Assembly: GCA_020832925.1 (NCBI GenBank)
Contig: JAJHRF010000008.1
Coordinates: 1 to 52,793, forward strand
Direction: 5' to 3'
Source of the DNA: Desulfurococcaceae archaeon
Lineage (GTDB): Archaea > Thermoproteota > Thermoprotei_A > Sulfolobales > Ignisphaeraceae
DNA: 52,793 nt
Below, one piece after another: positions 1 to 8,563 of the stretch (the first letter of the stretch is position 1; every line of letters starts with the position of its first letter). The notes under the pieces were generated by a model. That model was given only the letters and a program-made list of their open reading frames with translations, ran no database searches and was not told the origin of the DNA. The position numbers and the translations under genes were made by a program.

Positions 1-154
1 CACCCCAGTGGATAAATATCCCGAATTTAGCATCTGTAAACCATTTAGGAACTCTATACATTTTAAGTGAATCCCACGAAGGTTCGAAAACACCTTTTGT
101 TGGCGCAGGAATAATCTTAAGAATATCTTTAGGATCTACTCTAGCTACAGACAT
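1..154 (-). CDS. Alpha-L-fucosidase, GH29, N-terminal fragment
   Basis: The reading frame starts with ATG at 154 and runs off the left edge, giving 51 residues. The peptide contains [16 protein letters not shown], the family-typical start of the GH29 catalytic barrel. GH29 enzymes hydrolyse alpha-L-fucosides with retention. A GGTGA ribosome site sits just upstream, and a TATA box near 190-203 is shared with the divergent gene at 230. The context (FGGY kinase, class II aldolase, L-fucose-isomerase-like protein, GH106) fits fucose or rhamnose catabolism. Catalytic residues lie outside the window, so activity cannot be judged here. Confidence 0.85.
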   Translation of the reverse strand, partial: MSVARVDPKDILKIIPAPTKGVFEPSWDSLKMYRVPKWFTDAKFGIFIHWG

Positions 155-187
155 ACACTTCACCAGCTATAAGATGATTATTGAAGC

Positions 188-204
188 TAAGTATAAAAAA
201 CTTT
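188..204. promoter_or_regulatory. Divergent TATA region for GH29 and thiamine-binding gene
   Basis: The segment gtataaaaaactttt lies about 30 bp before the ATG at 230, so that gene is probably leaderless. Read on the other strand it gives a TATA-like element about 40 bp before the GH29 start at 154. One AT-rich core could therefore serve both genes. Inferred from position and composition only. Confidence 0.45.
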
Positions 205-229
205 TAGTGGTTTATTTTATAGATGTTTT

Positions 230-538
230 ATGGCTATACTAGCAGAAATAAGGGTTATACCTATTGCAACACCTAGCACTAGCTTAAGTAAGTACATAGC
301 TTCGGTTATAGAGATTCTGAAGAAGAAAGGTATAAACTATGTGTTAACACCTTTCGGAACATGTATAGAGGTTGAAGATATGTACAAACTAGCAGATATA
401 TTAACAAGTATTAGCGATGTTTTGAAGAGTTTAAGCATCAACAGAATTGTTATAGATATTACACTAGATATTCGTTTCGATAAACAGATAACATTAGAAT
501 CCAAAGTGAAATCAGTTGAAGAGAAGTTGTCAACATAA
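230..538 (+). CDS. MTH1187-family thiamine-binding protein (UPF0045)
   Basis: This 102-residue protein matches the short alpha/beta YkoF/MTH1187 fold: an N-terminal strand (AEIRVIPIATPSTSLSKYIA), a central strand with LTPFGTCIEVED and a C-terminal helix. Family members bind thiamine or related pyrimidines and assemble as tetramers; their exact role is not settled. The gene starts almost at its predicted transcription start, with the TATA box at about -30 and no ribosome site, so translation is probably leaderless. No thiamine biosynthesis genes lie next to it. Confidence 0.8.
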   Translation: MAILAEIRVIPIATPSTSLSKYIASVIEILKKKGINYVLTPFGTCIEVEDMYKLADILTSISDVLKSLSINRIVIDITLDIRFDKQITLESKVKSVEEKLST

Positions 539-645
539 GATATAAGATGTTCAACATCTTTACGAGATTGAGAATAGATAAAAATCTATATACTACGAGG
601 ATACCCCCAGGATGCTCATCATATTCGCGGTACTTATTGTGTACT

Positions 646-1632
646 TCAGTGTTCAGTTCTTATTCTAGATAATAACTTTAGGATCTTTTTATGGGTATCA
701 ACATCTTTATCTGGTTTCCTCGGCTCTACATGGATGTAGACGAATTCGTTAATATGTTTAATTATATTGCTCTTTATATCTTCTATAACTTCATCTACCT
801 CTTCCATACTGAGTTTCGGGTCGAGCTCTATATCCATAAATATCGTGTACTTCTTAGGTTCTAAAGCAAAAGTTTTTACAGCATTAACATCTCTTACAGC
901 TGGATTCGATAAAGCTATTTTTACAGCTCTAGCGATAGAGTATGGTGGTGCTGATCTATAGACTAGGACCTTTATATTCTCTGTAACCATCTTGATCAAG
1001 TACATAACTAAGATAATGTTTAGCATTAGAGATGCTACACCATCTGTAAGTGGGAAGATATTTGAGAAAATTAGCGATGATATAGCAATACATTCTCCAG
1101 CTATATCGTACATATTTTCAGTTACGATATAGGTTAACAGAGGATTTCTAAACCCTTTTCTACCAGTGAACATAGCGTTATCTCTTGTAGCTGAGATCAT
1201 TACCGAGAGATCTATAGCCATGGACACAAGTATTATAGCGATACCTATCCAAGTATTCTCAATTCTAGAAGGATTAAGTATAGCGTTGATACTCTCAAGA
1301 AAACCTATGAAAGTTATCGAGCTGAGAGCTAGAACAGCTACAGCAAACCCGAATACGTATAGATACATAGTTTTCCCGAAAGGATGGAAATGATCATCAC
1401 CACCTCTAAGAGCAATCCTATTCCCTACATAAACAAGACCACTATTAGTTAAATCTCCTACACTACGTAAAAACTCTATAAAAACAGCGCTAGAGGATGT
1501 CAATATAGAAGCCAATATTTTCAAAACTAGGGTCGCTATATTCGATAGAAAAGCTATCTTAGGGCTCTTCAAATCAATAACAGACACCAGCCAAAACAGA
1601 ATACTCTTTGGACTGCTTATAAGCTTAAGCAA
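646..1632 (-). CDS. Cation diffusion facilitator (CDF) family metal transporter
   Basis: A 328-residue membrane protein of the CDF/ZnT family, which exports divalent cations (Zn, Fe, Mn, Co) by proton antiport. Hydrophobic segments occur near residues 28-50, 85-110, 127-147 and 185-215. The family loop HFHPFGK is at 81-87. Metal-site positions fit TM2 (D60 with N63/S64) and TM5 (D176 and E180), although the classic D/D and H/D pairs are altered, so the metal cannot be predicted. A cytosolic ferredoxin-like C-terminal domain follows (about 230-310). The gene stands alone, convergent to the region before 540. Confidence 0.85.
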   Translation of the reverse strand: MLKLISSPKSILFWLVSVIDLKSPKIAFLSNIATLVLKILASILTSSSAVFIEFLRSVGDLTNSGLVYVGNRIALRGGDDHFHPFGKTMYLYVFGFAVAVLALSSITFIGFLESINAILNPSRIENTWIGIAIILVSMAIDLSVMISATRDNAMFTGRKGFRNPLLTYIVTENMYDIAGECIAISSLIFSNIFPLTDGVASLMLNIILVMYLIKMVTENIKVLVYRSAPPYSIARAVKIALSNPAVRDVNAVKTFALEPKKYTIFMDIELDPKLSMEEVDEVIEDIKSNIIKHINEFVYIHVEPRKPDKDVDTHKKILKLLSRIRTEH

Positions 1633-1959
1633 ACATTAAAAGAACTTAACTCGGTACAACCCCTACCGAAAACACTAAGCACAAGATGTATGTCTGTATT
1701 TAAGAAGCTTTTACTGTTCAAAAGAAAGCTAAGCCACGTTATTAAGGAAGTGGATTGAGAAGAATTAGCGGAATACTTGTGTATATCCGAACACCGATTA
1801 CATTAAAATAGCTACCTCGAGATAGCATTGGCTAGCTATAGAAATCTAAGGTATAGTGTATCAACTTATGGTGAATACTCTATGTAAACTCTATCTACAA
1901 GAACATGTAAACTTATAAATATGGGTACATAGTTACTAAAGCTATGAGAAGGTGGCTAT
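1633..1959. other. Intergenic stretch with promoter only
   Basis: I see no gene in these 327 bases. The only clear signal is a TATA box (aacttataaat, about 1911-1921), some 35-40 bases before the KaiC-like gene, with a ribosome site aaggtgg at 1949-1955. Confidence 0.5.
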
Positions 1960-3357
1960 GTGATGAGTGTAAAAGCTGTTGATTATCTTAAAGAGCTTTT
2001 AGGTGATTTTGTTGGTTTTCCTAGGCTTGTTGTTATTGCTGGTCATCCTGGTTCTGGTAAAACTAGTTTAGCATCAACTATATGTCTCTATGCCCTAGAG
2101 AAAAACGAGAAATGTCTATACATATCATTTCAAGAAGATAGAAATAGACTATACAGTCAACTCGAAGGCATAGGGATAAACTTCAGAAAATACGATGAAG
2201 AGGGATTGTTAAGGTTCGTAAAAATGCCTGTGGTTTCGCCAGAGGAAGATATGCATCCAGTGCTTGACACAATATCTAAACTTGTCTTGGATTTCAATCC
2301 TAGAATTGTTGTTGTAGACTCGGTAACACCGTTGCTTGAGAATGTAAAAGATAGAGTTACTGCAAGAGCATATCTACAGAACTTCTTCTGGGAACTACAG
2401 AAAATTATTAGTGGAACTGTTGTACTTATCTCAGAGATCCCTATAGGAGAAGAATATGTAAGTATAGGTTGGATAGAATTTGTTGCTGATGCTGTACTAA
2501 TTCTTAAACACTATGTTAAAGGTAGTCTCATAGAGAGAGTTATGGAGATTAGGAAGATCAGGGGTAGGAAACTAACAGTTGCAGAGGTTAGGTTCACAAT
2601 ACAGAGTGGGAAAGGCATTATAATCCATAGACCTATAGTTTTAGAAGAATTCAAAGCACCTCTTAAACGTAGAGTTATAGCTATTCATAGAGGTAGAGAT
2701 GTAGAGGTTTCGGAGATAGTTTCGCCACCTCTATATACATACATCGAATATCCATCAGGTTTAACATCGTGGCTACCTATAGCCTACTCATTATTTATTC
2801 ATCTCGTGGATAGAAATACTAAAATATTATTCGTAAGCTATAACTATAGTGAAACAGAGTTAAAGTATTATCTATCCCAAGTGCTAGAGCGTTATGGAGT
2901 TGATAACGAGACTATAAATAAGATTTTAAACAAGATTATCTTCATATCTACTAATCCCGCTGCTTATACACTTCACGAATTATCTTCATACCTGTTATCA
3001 ATTGTTGATGAAGTTAAACCAGATACTCTATACATGTTCAATATTTCTACTGCATGGTTAACAATGAAAGAAGATCCAAGAGATTACGCTATGAAATTGT
3101 ATAACTTTATATTTGAAGTAAGATCTAAAGGTATAGATATTGTTAGAATAGGTTGTTTTGTAGATCCTGTATTTAGCAATATGAATAAGAATCTTGCAAC
3201 ACATTCAATAATCATTATGTGTATAGATCAGATATGTAGCGACTACGTAATCCATGTTACAACACCTAGCGGAGTATCTAAACTAAGTTGGAGAGAATTT
3301 GAAGAAGCTACGAGAAAACTTATAGAGATTGTTAAAGAGGTGTACAGCAAAACCTAG
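1960..3357 (+). CDS. KaiC-like RecA-superfamily ATPase with degenerate second domain
   Basis: A 465-residue protein (GTG start, ATG one codon later) whose first half is a KaiC/RadA-type ATPase: Walker A GHPGSGKT at 28-35 and Walker B VVVDS at about 117-121, followed by a KaiC-like stretch with EIRKIRGRK. The second half (about 240-465) has the same layout of hydrophobic strands but no P-loop, so it looks like a decayed second KaiC domain. The protein is clearly paralogous to the 464-residue protein at 15982, over its full length. Archaeal KaiC-like proteins act in signalling or motility control; this branch has no known role. No obvious operon partner. Confidence 0.75.
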   Translation: MMSVKAVDYLKELLGDFVGFPRLVVIAGHPGSGKTSLASTICLYALEKNEKCLYISFQEDRNRLYSQLEGIGINFRKYDEEGLLRFVKMPVVSPEEDMHPVLDTISKLVLDFNPRIVVVDSVTPLLENVKDRVTARAYLQNFFWELQKIISGTVVLISEIPIGEEYVSIGWIEFVADAVLILKHYVKGSLIERVMEIRKIRGRKLTVAEVRFTIQSGKGIIIHRPIVLEEFKAPLKRRVIAIHRGRDVEVSEIVSPPLYTYIEYPSGLTSWLPIAYSLFIHLVDRNTKILFVSYNYSETELKYYLSQVLERYGVDNETINKILNKIIFISTNPAAYTLHELSSYLLSIVDEVKPDTLYMFNISTAWLTMKEDPRDYAMKLYNFIFEVRSKGIDIVRIGCFVDPVFSNMNKNLATHSIIIMCIDQICSDYVIHVTTPSGVSKLSWREFEEATRKLIEIVKEVYSKT

Positions 3358-3439
3358 ATAATAAACTAGATAATAAATATTGAGAGAATTATCAATAATA
3401 ATCAGTATATGCAGAGATAACAAGAATTCGAAGGATTGT

Positions 3440-3498
3440 TATCAGCGAAGGACCACTTCTTCACTACTCCGAACGATCCCGGGGTACCTCATCACCAT
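3440..3498 (-). ncRNA. Candidate C/D box sRNA (imperfect)
   Basis: Read on the minus strand: C box GTGATGA (3495-3489), a 17-nt spacer, D'-like CGGA (3471-3468), a 3-nt gap, C'-like GTGAAGA (3464-3458), a 12-nt guide (3457-3446) and D box CTGA (3445-3442). The D'-C' gap and the second guide length are canonical, but the first guide is long and the D' box deviates. It lies in a 376-base gene-free gap and is GC-richer than its surroundings. Weaker than the other candidates in this window. Confidence 0.4.
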
Positions 3499-3733
3499 CT
3501 ATATACAGTGTTTAGGAGATTGATAAGTATTCCTAGTAATTACCTCTAGATGTTAAAGAATTTTCCAGAAGAATTAAAGAATATATATAGCAAGGTTGAG
3601 CTGTGCGGTATATTGAAAAGATTATATCATCGTTTAATTTATTGAAGAAAATATTTTCAAATATTGATTAATTCATATTCGGTATCTTTAAATATTGAAG
3701 TTGTTATTTTAACTAGGATAGGTGTGTTTATCT

Positions 3734-4015
3734 ATGATTGATAAGATAGATTTAGATAAGGTATTGAAAGAATCTATCGAAATTTACAATAGGTATAGAG
3801 CCCCTGAAGCAGTAGTAGAGATCCTGGGTATAGATAAGGATATCTTGATCGCGAAGTTCTCAGGGTATTTCTGTGTTACATGCGGTGTTATTGATTGGAT
3901 AGAGGATTACATCTATATACTGAAAGATCTAGGTGTAGATGCTCAGATAGTTAAAGTTGATTATTTTACAGAAGATAACTACGTACTTGTAAAGATAAGG
4001 ATAGTACGTTATTAA
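3734..4015 (+). CDS. Small conserved-looking protein with CVTC motif
   Basis: I do not recognise the family. The product is 93 residues from ATG 3734, which has an AGGTG ribosome site 9 bases upstream (a GTG at 3722 would add four residues). A TATA box (ctttaaatatt, 3686-3696) precedes it. The protein is soluble, with an N-terminal helix, a strand ending in FSGYFCVTCGVIDWIEDYIY, and a C-terminal strand pair. The two cysteines of CVTC could bind metal or form a redox pair. The composition and strong start signals argue for a real gene. No partner genes are close. Confidence 0.6.
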   Translation: MIDKIDLDKVLKESIEIYNRYRAPEAVVEILGIDKDILIAKFSGYFCVTCGVIDWIEDYIYILKDLGVDAQIVKVDYFTEDNYVLVKIRIVRY

Positions 4016-4081
4016 TACTCAACTACTTAACTAGTTAGCTAATCTTTCTTATCGTGTTTCACTAGATACAAAAGTTATGTT

Positions 4082-4154
4082 GAGTATACTCAGTATACTC
4101 AGGTATACTGGGTATAGCCGAGAGTTTTATAGGTATACTCAGAGTATACCTATA
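4082..4154. promoter_or_regulatory. GTATAC operator-like array with 27-bp perfect palindrome
   Basis: GTATAC occurs at 4084, 4093, 4103, 4133 and 4144, with a GTATAG variant at 4112. Spacing is 9-11 bases (one helical turn) apart from one two-turn step. The last two copies form a perfect palindrome at 4128-4154 (13-base arms around a central A), and 4082-4091 is itself the palindrome GAGTATACTC. The array ends 16 bases before the ATG of the 74-residue gene and overlaps its likely promoter. This is the arrangement expected for cooperative binding of a dimeric regulator. Confidence 0.7.
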
Positions 4155-4170
4155 ATCGGGTGAGATAAAT

Positions 4171-4395
4171 ATGGTAAAACTCGGTTTAATAAAGGCTGTG
4201 GCAACGCCGATAAAGAACATGTTTAGCAAAGCTGGTAAAACTATTAATGAAGGTATTACTGAGAAGGGGATAGGATCTTTGAGTATTGCAAATGCGGGTA
4301 TAGTAAGAGTTAAAGAAATCTTCTGTATACCGTTAGTACCGGATACGATGTGTTACGAAGTATATGAAGACGGATATATACATGCTATTAGGTAA
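4171..4395 (+). CDS. Small protein of unknown function (74 aa)
   Basis: I do not recognise this protein. It starts at ATG 4171 with ribosome site GGGTGA about 7 bases upstream, directly behind the GTATAC array. The sequence has an amphipathic, Lys- and Gly-containing N-terminal half (KAVATPIKNMFSKAGKTINE) and a C-terminal half with two cysteines (FCIPLVPDTMCYEVYEDG). It has no clear membrane segment. The unusual operator-like promoter suggests tight, perhaps autogenous, control, but no DNA-binding motif is evident in the protein. Confidence 0.55.
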   Translation: MVKLGLIKAVATPIKNMFSKAGKTINEGITEKGIGSLSIANAGIVRVKEIFCIPLVPDTMCYEVYEDGYIHAIR

Positions 4396-4608
4396 AGCTA
4401 AGTAAAAAGTTTTTGCTTCATTATCGATATAACTATAACCATGTTGCGAAATCAAGAATATCGATAACTTTAGATAACTTAACGTGTTTTATTGAAATTC
4501 TTAGAGTATTTTCTCTTAACAGTTTCATCTTTTCATCTACGTTACGTATCTATAAACTTCGTATTAAATCATGGTGTACATAGAGTTAGCTTATATATTA
4601 AGCTAAGC
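4396..4608. other. AT-rich gap between convergent genes, small inverted repeat
   Basis: No gene seen. Near 4590-4612 the sequence gcttatatattaagc is self-complementary and lies just past the 3' end of the nitroreductase gene. It could mark a transcript end. Confidence 0.35.
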
Positions 4609-5304
4609 TTACATTTTCCTCCTCTTGCCCAGTATATACTTCTCTATATCTTCGAAACTCGTTCTGGGAATCTCGGCAGGTTTCCCTATAGGCATTATGT
4701 ATACGGGTATCTCATATTTATTCTCGGCTACAATTTCAGCTACTTTATCGTCTATGAAAGCTCCTATAGCAACGGTTCCAAGTCCGAGAGCTACAGCCAT
4801 AAGGTATACGTTTTGTCCTAGGTGTCCGACGTCCATAGGTACGTACCTAACTCTACCTCTTTCACCATAGAACATAGTTGTTCTTTCGAAAATAGCTGTA
4901 ACTACGATATTTACAGGTGCTTGTCTAATCCAGTCCTGGTCAAGAGCAGCTTTAGCAAGAGCATCTCTGAAATCACCTTTCTTTATCTGTTTTAATGCGT
5001 GTTGCTCTACTATATATCTGTATACCCCTGCCTCGATATATCCTCCCTTCTCATCAACAACACCTTTCTCCCCAACAACAGCGTAAACCTCTAGAGGATA
5101 GGTAGCACCTGCACTAGGCGAAGCTCTAAAACCTCTACGAGGATCTGTAACACCGTAAGCAGCCCATAGAATCATAGAGAGGTGATCCATATCTATAGGT
5201 TCTTTCTTAAACCTCCTGATACTCCGTCTTAAAAGAATAACCTCTTCCACACTTATAGACGATATTTTCCTTGGAATAGGTAGGAATACGTAGTTAAAAT
5301 CCAT
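4609..5304 (-). CDS. SagB/ThcOx-type nitroreductase-family FMN oxidoreductase
   Basis: A 231-residue FMN-dependent oxidoreductase. Early motifs are LLRRSIRRFKKEPI, the arginine-rich FMN-phosphate binding start of the family, and RASPSAGATYPLEVY, the SagB-type signature. GHLGQNVYLMAVALGLGTVAIGAF near the end is the conserved helix of the fold. SagB-type enzymes oxidise azolines in peptide natural products, but the archaeal stand-alone forms have unknown substrates, and no cyclodehydratase or precursor gene is visible here. I chose ATG 5304 rather than an upstream in-frame ATG at 5421 because AGGTG lies 8 bases before it and the longer form would overlap the divergent gene. Confidence 0.8.
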   Translation of the reverse strand: MDFNYVFLPIPRKISSISVEEVILLRRSIRRFKKEPIDMDHLSMILWAAYGVTDPRRGFRASPSAGATYPLEVYAVVGEKGVVDEKGGYIEAGVYRYIVEQHALKQIKKGDFRDALAKAALDQDWIRQAPVNIVVTAIFERTTMFYGERGRVRYVPMDVGHLGQNVYLMAVALGLGTVAIGAFIDDKVAEIVAENKYEIPVYIMPIGKPAEIPRTSFEDIEKYILGKRRKM

Positions 5305-5409
5305 ATCAACACCTAAACTATATAGGGTACCTCGAAAACTAAAAAACTTTAACCAAACAATAACCAAATCCGTAGAAAGTTTTAGAGCATACCTGTAGAG
5401 GTTCAGTAT

Positions 5410-6279
5410 ATGCGTTATCATGAAACCTTGGTTATGGGAGCTATTGTAAGAATCTACGAGGATGGATCTGTAGAAATTGTTTCAAAACCAAAAGTTCTAC
5501 ACTGTCCATATATGTACAGGGTCTATGGTATTAGGGTTAGTTGTGATGATGTTGTAGAGCATGTAGTTAAAGTTAAGATGGTTTTATATGGTTTGTTTAC
5601 ACGGAGAAGAAGATTTGATTTTGGGAGGATAGTTTCTTTTGGGACATCGGAGATTATTTCGTGGGGATTAGGTAGAGGTGTTTTTGATTGTGCTGTTGTG
5701 GTATGTGATGGAGCTGGGACTGTTATTACGAAATCGCCTACGCTTGTTCAAGGTATTGGAGCTGTTATGAATGGGCTTCTCAAGACATATCCTGTAATAG
5801 AGGTGGTAGAGGCTATAGAGAAGTTTGGAGGAATTGTATTGGATAAAGATGAGGCTACTATAGACCAGGTTAAAGGGGTTTTAAAAGCTGTTGATATTGG
5901 GTGTAGAAGGGTAGCGGTAAGTGTTATCGGTTTAAGGTGTTGGGAAATCTCAGAAATTAGAAGAATTGAAGATTACGAAAAGATAGATATAACTATTTTC
6001 TCGACATGTAATACGCTAGCTAAAGAAGAGTGTGTTAAACATATAGAGAAAGCTGATTACGTATGTACATGTGCTAACCATATGCTTAGAAAAGCGTTGG
6101 CTAGTAAAGTTCTTATGCAGTTAGGTGTTACAATACCTGTATATATATTGACGAAGAAGATGAAGGATGTTGTCCTAGACTATATTAAGGATCTAGACGA
6201 AACCTTGTTGATTAGAAGAACTTCTATACCATACGAAGAAACTTACACAGCTAGATGCACAGAATGCGAATGGGTATAA
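5410..6279 (+). CDS. DUF2099 / methanogenesis marker protein 8 family protein
   Basis: A 289-residue cytosolic protein. Residues 100-160 carry the family hallmarks: GAGTVITKSPTLVQGIGA, then GGIVLDKDEATIDQVKGV. This matches the DUF2099 group, called methanogenesis marker protein 8 in methanogens, whose biochemical role is unknown. There are many cysteines (for example at 32, 45, 94 and 99, a CTC pair at about 228 and CTEC near the C-terminus), which would fit metal or cofactor binding. Ribosome site gaggt lies just before ATG 5410. It is divergent from the nitroreductase with a 105-base gap. Its presence beside a full CODH/ACS operon is suggestive, but no methyl-CoM reductase genes are in the window. 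Confidence 0.8.
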   Translation: MRYHETLVMGAIVRIYEDGSVEIVSKPKVLHCPYMYRVYGIRVSCDDVVEHVVKVKMVLYGLFTRRRRFDFGRIVSFGTSEIISWGLGRGVFDCAVVVCDGAGTVITKSPTLVQGIGAVMNGLLKTYPVIEVVEAIEKFGGIVLDKDEATIDQVKGVLKAVDIGCRRVAVSVIGLRCWEISEIRRIEDYEKIDITIFSTCNTLAKEECVKHIEKADYVCTCANHMLRKALASKVLMQLGVTIPVYILTKKMKDVVLDYIKDLDETLLIRRTSIPYEETYTARCTECEWV

Positions 6280-6338
6280 CAACTCTGTGGATGCTGAGGA
6301 GAAGTTTAAAAAGATCTGTTGTATTTCTATATGTAGGG

Positions 6339-6827
6339 CTATTTTCTTTGAGCAAGGATGCTATCTAAAGCTAGTAATGCAGGTGGTGAATCTTTAGCTA
6401 TTCTCACTTTAGCTAGTAGTTCTGATGCGTTCTTCTCTTCCTCGACTTGTTCATCAACAAACCATTTCAAGAAGGATTCAGTTGCTTTATCTCCTTTACT
6501 TCTAGCTAAGTCAACTAACCTCCATATTCTCTGCGTATTCGTAACTTCAAAATTATAGAAATCTTCTATAGCTTCTAAAACACTACCCCATCCACTCTTA
6601 GGTCTGGGAATATCAAAGAACTCTACTTTTTCACCTCTATCAAGTATATAGCTATAGATTTTCATAGCATGTTCGAGTTCTTCTTTTGCTTGTATTTTGA
6701 AATAATGAGCAAACCCTGTTAAACTTATGCTCTCGAAATAGGCCGCCATTGATAGATATAGATAAGCGTTTTGTAGTTCCTGGTTCAATTGTTTATTTAG
6801 GGCTTCTAAAAGCTCTTTATCAATCAA
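6339..6827 (-). CDS. Ferritin
   Basis: A non-haem ferritin that oxidises Fe(II) and stores iron in a 24-subunit shell. The four-helix bundle carries the ferroxidase residues: the first-helix Glu in QLNQELQNAYLYL, the Glu and His in KEELEHAMKI, and later Glu residues in FEVTNTQRIW and DEQVEEEKNAS. Length (162-165 residues) is normal. Two starts are possible: GTG 6836 (165 aa) or TTG 6827 (162 aa). I prefer TTG, because AGGTGGGG just upstream of it is a strong ribosome site while GTG has none. Monocistronic. Confidence 0.9.
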   Translation of the reverse strand: MIDKELLEALNKQLNQELQNAYLYLSMAAYFESISLTGFAHYFKIQAKEELEHAMKIYSYILDRGEKVEFFDIPRPKSGWGSVLEAIEDFYNFEVTNTQRIWRLVDLARSKGDKATESFLKWFVDEQVEEEKNASELLAKVRIAKDSPPALLALDSILAQRK

Positions 6828-6960
6828 GTTCCCCACCTACTATATATTATCAAGAGCTCCCTATATATATCTACACTTAATGACAACGTTATTTCAAAGG
6901 TATTTATCGAGAAAGCTTGAAAAATATTATGTTGATTAGAGGTTGCGATTACGGCATTCT

Positions 6961-7821
6961 TTATTCTAGAAGTACTTTGTTTACCCATTCAGCTATATCT
7001 TTAACACAATCTCTCCACCCTATCTCGTGGATTGGTGAATGTCCTTTACCTGGGTATATCTTCAATATCTTGATTTTCGATCTCGCTTTTTCAAATGTTT
7101 TTCTACTAGCTTCAAGAGGTATTATGTTGTCTTGATCTCCGTGGATAAGTAGTAGAGGTTTTGATATTCTATAAACATATCTCCAGAATTCTCTAGAAGC
7201 TCTCCAGATTTCGTATAGCAACCTTACTGTTGTATCTTTTAGAACTAGAGGATCTTCAGCTACCCCTCGGATCAGCTCTTTATCTATCCTCTTCATACCT
7301 TCCTCTATCTGCTCAGGTGTAAATGGTAATCTAATTCTCTTCCTAGGTGTTAAAAACGACATAATGCTTAGAGTTATCCTGGCTTTAAGAGATGCAGGTA
7401 TTAGAACTGCAGGAGCTATACCTACAACAGCATCTCCAACTTTGCCGTACTTAGCTGTATACAGAAGTACAACTAGACCCCCCATGCTGTGCCCTATGAG
7501 AACAGTTTTCTCTCCACCGAATCTATTAATAGTGAACTTGGTGAAGTTTTCTAAATCCTTGAGATAGTCCTCGAATGAATCTATATACCCTCTATCTCTC
7601 TCACTAGCTGTTTTACCATGCCCTCTCTGATCATATAAACAAACAGCGTAGCCATAGTTAGCAAGCTCTTTACCTACATGAAGATATGCACCGCTATGCG
7701 AAGTATATCCATGGAGAAGAACAGCCATAACAAAGAACTTATCAGGTATAACGCATCTGTAAAACACTTTAGCATCGTTTTGAAGAGATACATAGTCCTC
7801 TACATATCTCAATACAAACAC
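6961..7821 (-). CDS. Alpha/beta hydrolase, monoacylglycerol-lipase-like
   Basis: A 286-residue serine hydrolase. It has an oxyanion-loop LLHGYTSHSG (about 35-44), YDQRGHGKT (63-71), the nucleophile elbow GHSMGG with Ser112, the acid in HGDQDNIIP (about 228-236), and the histidine in KGHSPIHE near the C-terminus. This order is that of lysophospholipase/monoacylglycerol lipase enzymes, which hydrolyse acyl esters. A lid region of about 70 residues lies between strands 6 and 7. The real substrate is unknown; archaea have ether lipids, so a dietary or xenobiotic ester is more likely than membrane lipid. GTG start, no operon partner. Confidence 0.85.
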   Translation of the reverse strand: MFVLRYVEDYVSLQNDAKVFYRCVIPDKFFVMAVLLHGYTSHSGAYLHVGKELANYGYAVCLYDQRGHGKTASERDRGYIDSFEDYLKDLENFTKFTINRFGGEKTVLIGHSMGGLVVLLYTAKYGKVGDAVVGIAPAVLIPASLKARITLSIMSFLTPRKRIRLPFTPEQIEEGMKRIDKELIRGVAEDPLVLKDTTVRLLYEIWRASREFWRYVYRISKPLLLIHGDQDNIIPLEASRKTFEKARSKIKILKIYPGKGHSPIHEIGWRDCVKDIAEWVNKVLLE

Positions 7822-7952
7822 CGATCTAACCTACCTGTTAAACCTGTATATATAGAGTAATCACCGAATACCATTACGTTGCTTAGCATTGGTATATTAA
7901 GTTCGTAAGAAGAGAAATCTTTAGGGTCACCGGTTATAGAGATCGTGGTATA

Positions 7953-8555
7953 ATGGATCCTAGCTATGTAGAGAAAACCCGAGGTATATACAGTACCTTA
8001 GGTAGAGCTTTACCTAGGTACACAATATCGAGAATATTTATACAAGATTACGTTAAGCTATGTCTCGTAATTCTATGGATAGCTATGGTAAGCATATACA
8101 TCACATCTCCGTGGGTTTCGTATAGCGGTAGAATTGTTGTTCTTGAATCTGTAAGCACCTACACAATTATCGGTGTAGCTGTTAGCGCTAAATCATTTAC
8201 CTTAACAGTTAGAGGGATTAATATAATCAGACTTTTAATAGATTTAGAGACATATAGATACTCATTTCCGTTAGCTATCTTTATACCGATACTGTTTATA
8301 GCTATCCTGATAACGATAATATTCAATATTAATTGGTGTTCTGCAATCCTATCCTTTGTAGCGATGATTTTTGTAATAGATTTCTACAGAAACTCTGAAT
8401 CTCTTCTACACTTCTTCATCTCCCGTATTACACCGCTTGTAGTAGAGATTAATAGTATCGATCTAGGGGTAGGATCTTTAGCAACACTACTTATATCTGC
8501 ATCTATAGGTATTCTAAGTACGTTATCTATGCTTTGGAGAGAGGAGAAGAGATAG
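7953..8555 (+). CDS. Hypothetical membrane protein (200 aa)
   Basis: I do not recognise the family. Hydrophobic segments at about 34-53, 72-84, 103-122, 124-140 and 176-195 suggest four or five membrane spans. The N-terminal 30 residues are basic and probably cytosolic, and the protein ends in a short charged tail (WREEKR). ATG 7953 follows a weak GTGGT ribosome site. It is convergent to the SDR gene with 8 bases between stop codons. Confidence 0.6.
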   Translation: MDPSYVEKTRGIYSTLGRALPRYTISRIFIQDYVKLCLVILWIAMVSIYITSPWVSYSGRIVVLESVSTYTIIGVAVSAKSFTLTVRGINIIRLLIDLETYRYSFPLAIFIPILFIAILITIIFNINWCSAILSFVAMIFVIDFYRNSESLLHFFISRITPLVVEINSIDLGVGSLATLLISASIGILSTLSMLWREEKR

Positions 8556-8563
8556 TTTGAAAA

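Noticed and set aside
560-630. ATGATGA motif on the minus strand near 625
   Set aside because: No D or D' box at a suitable distance.
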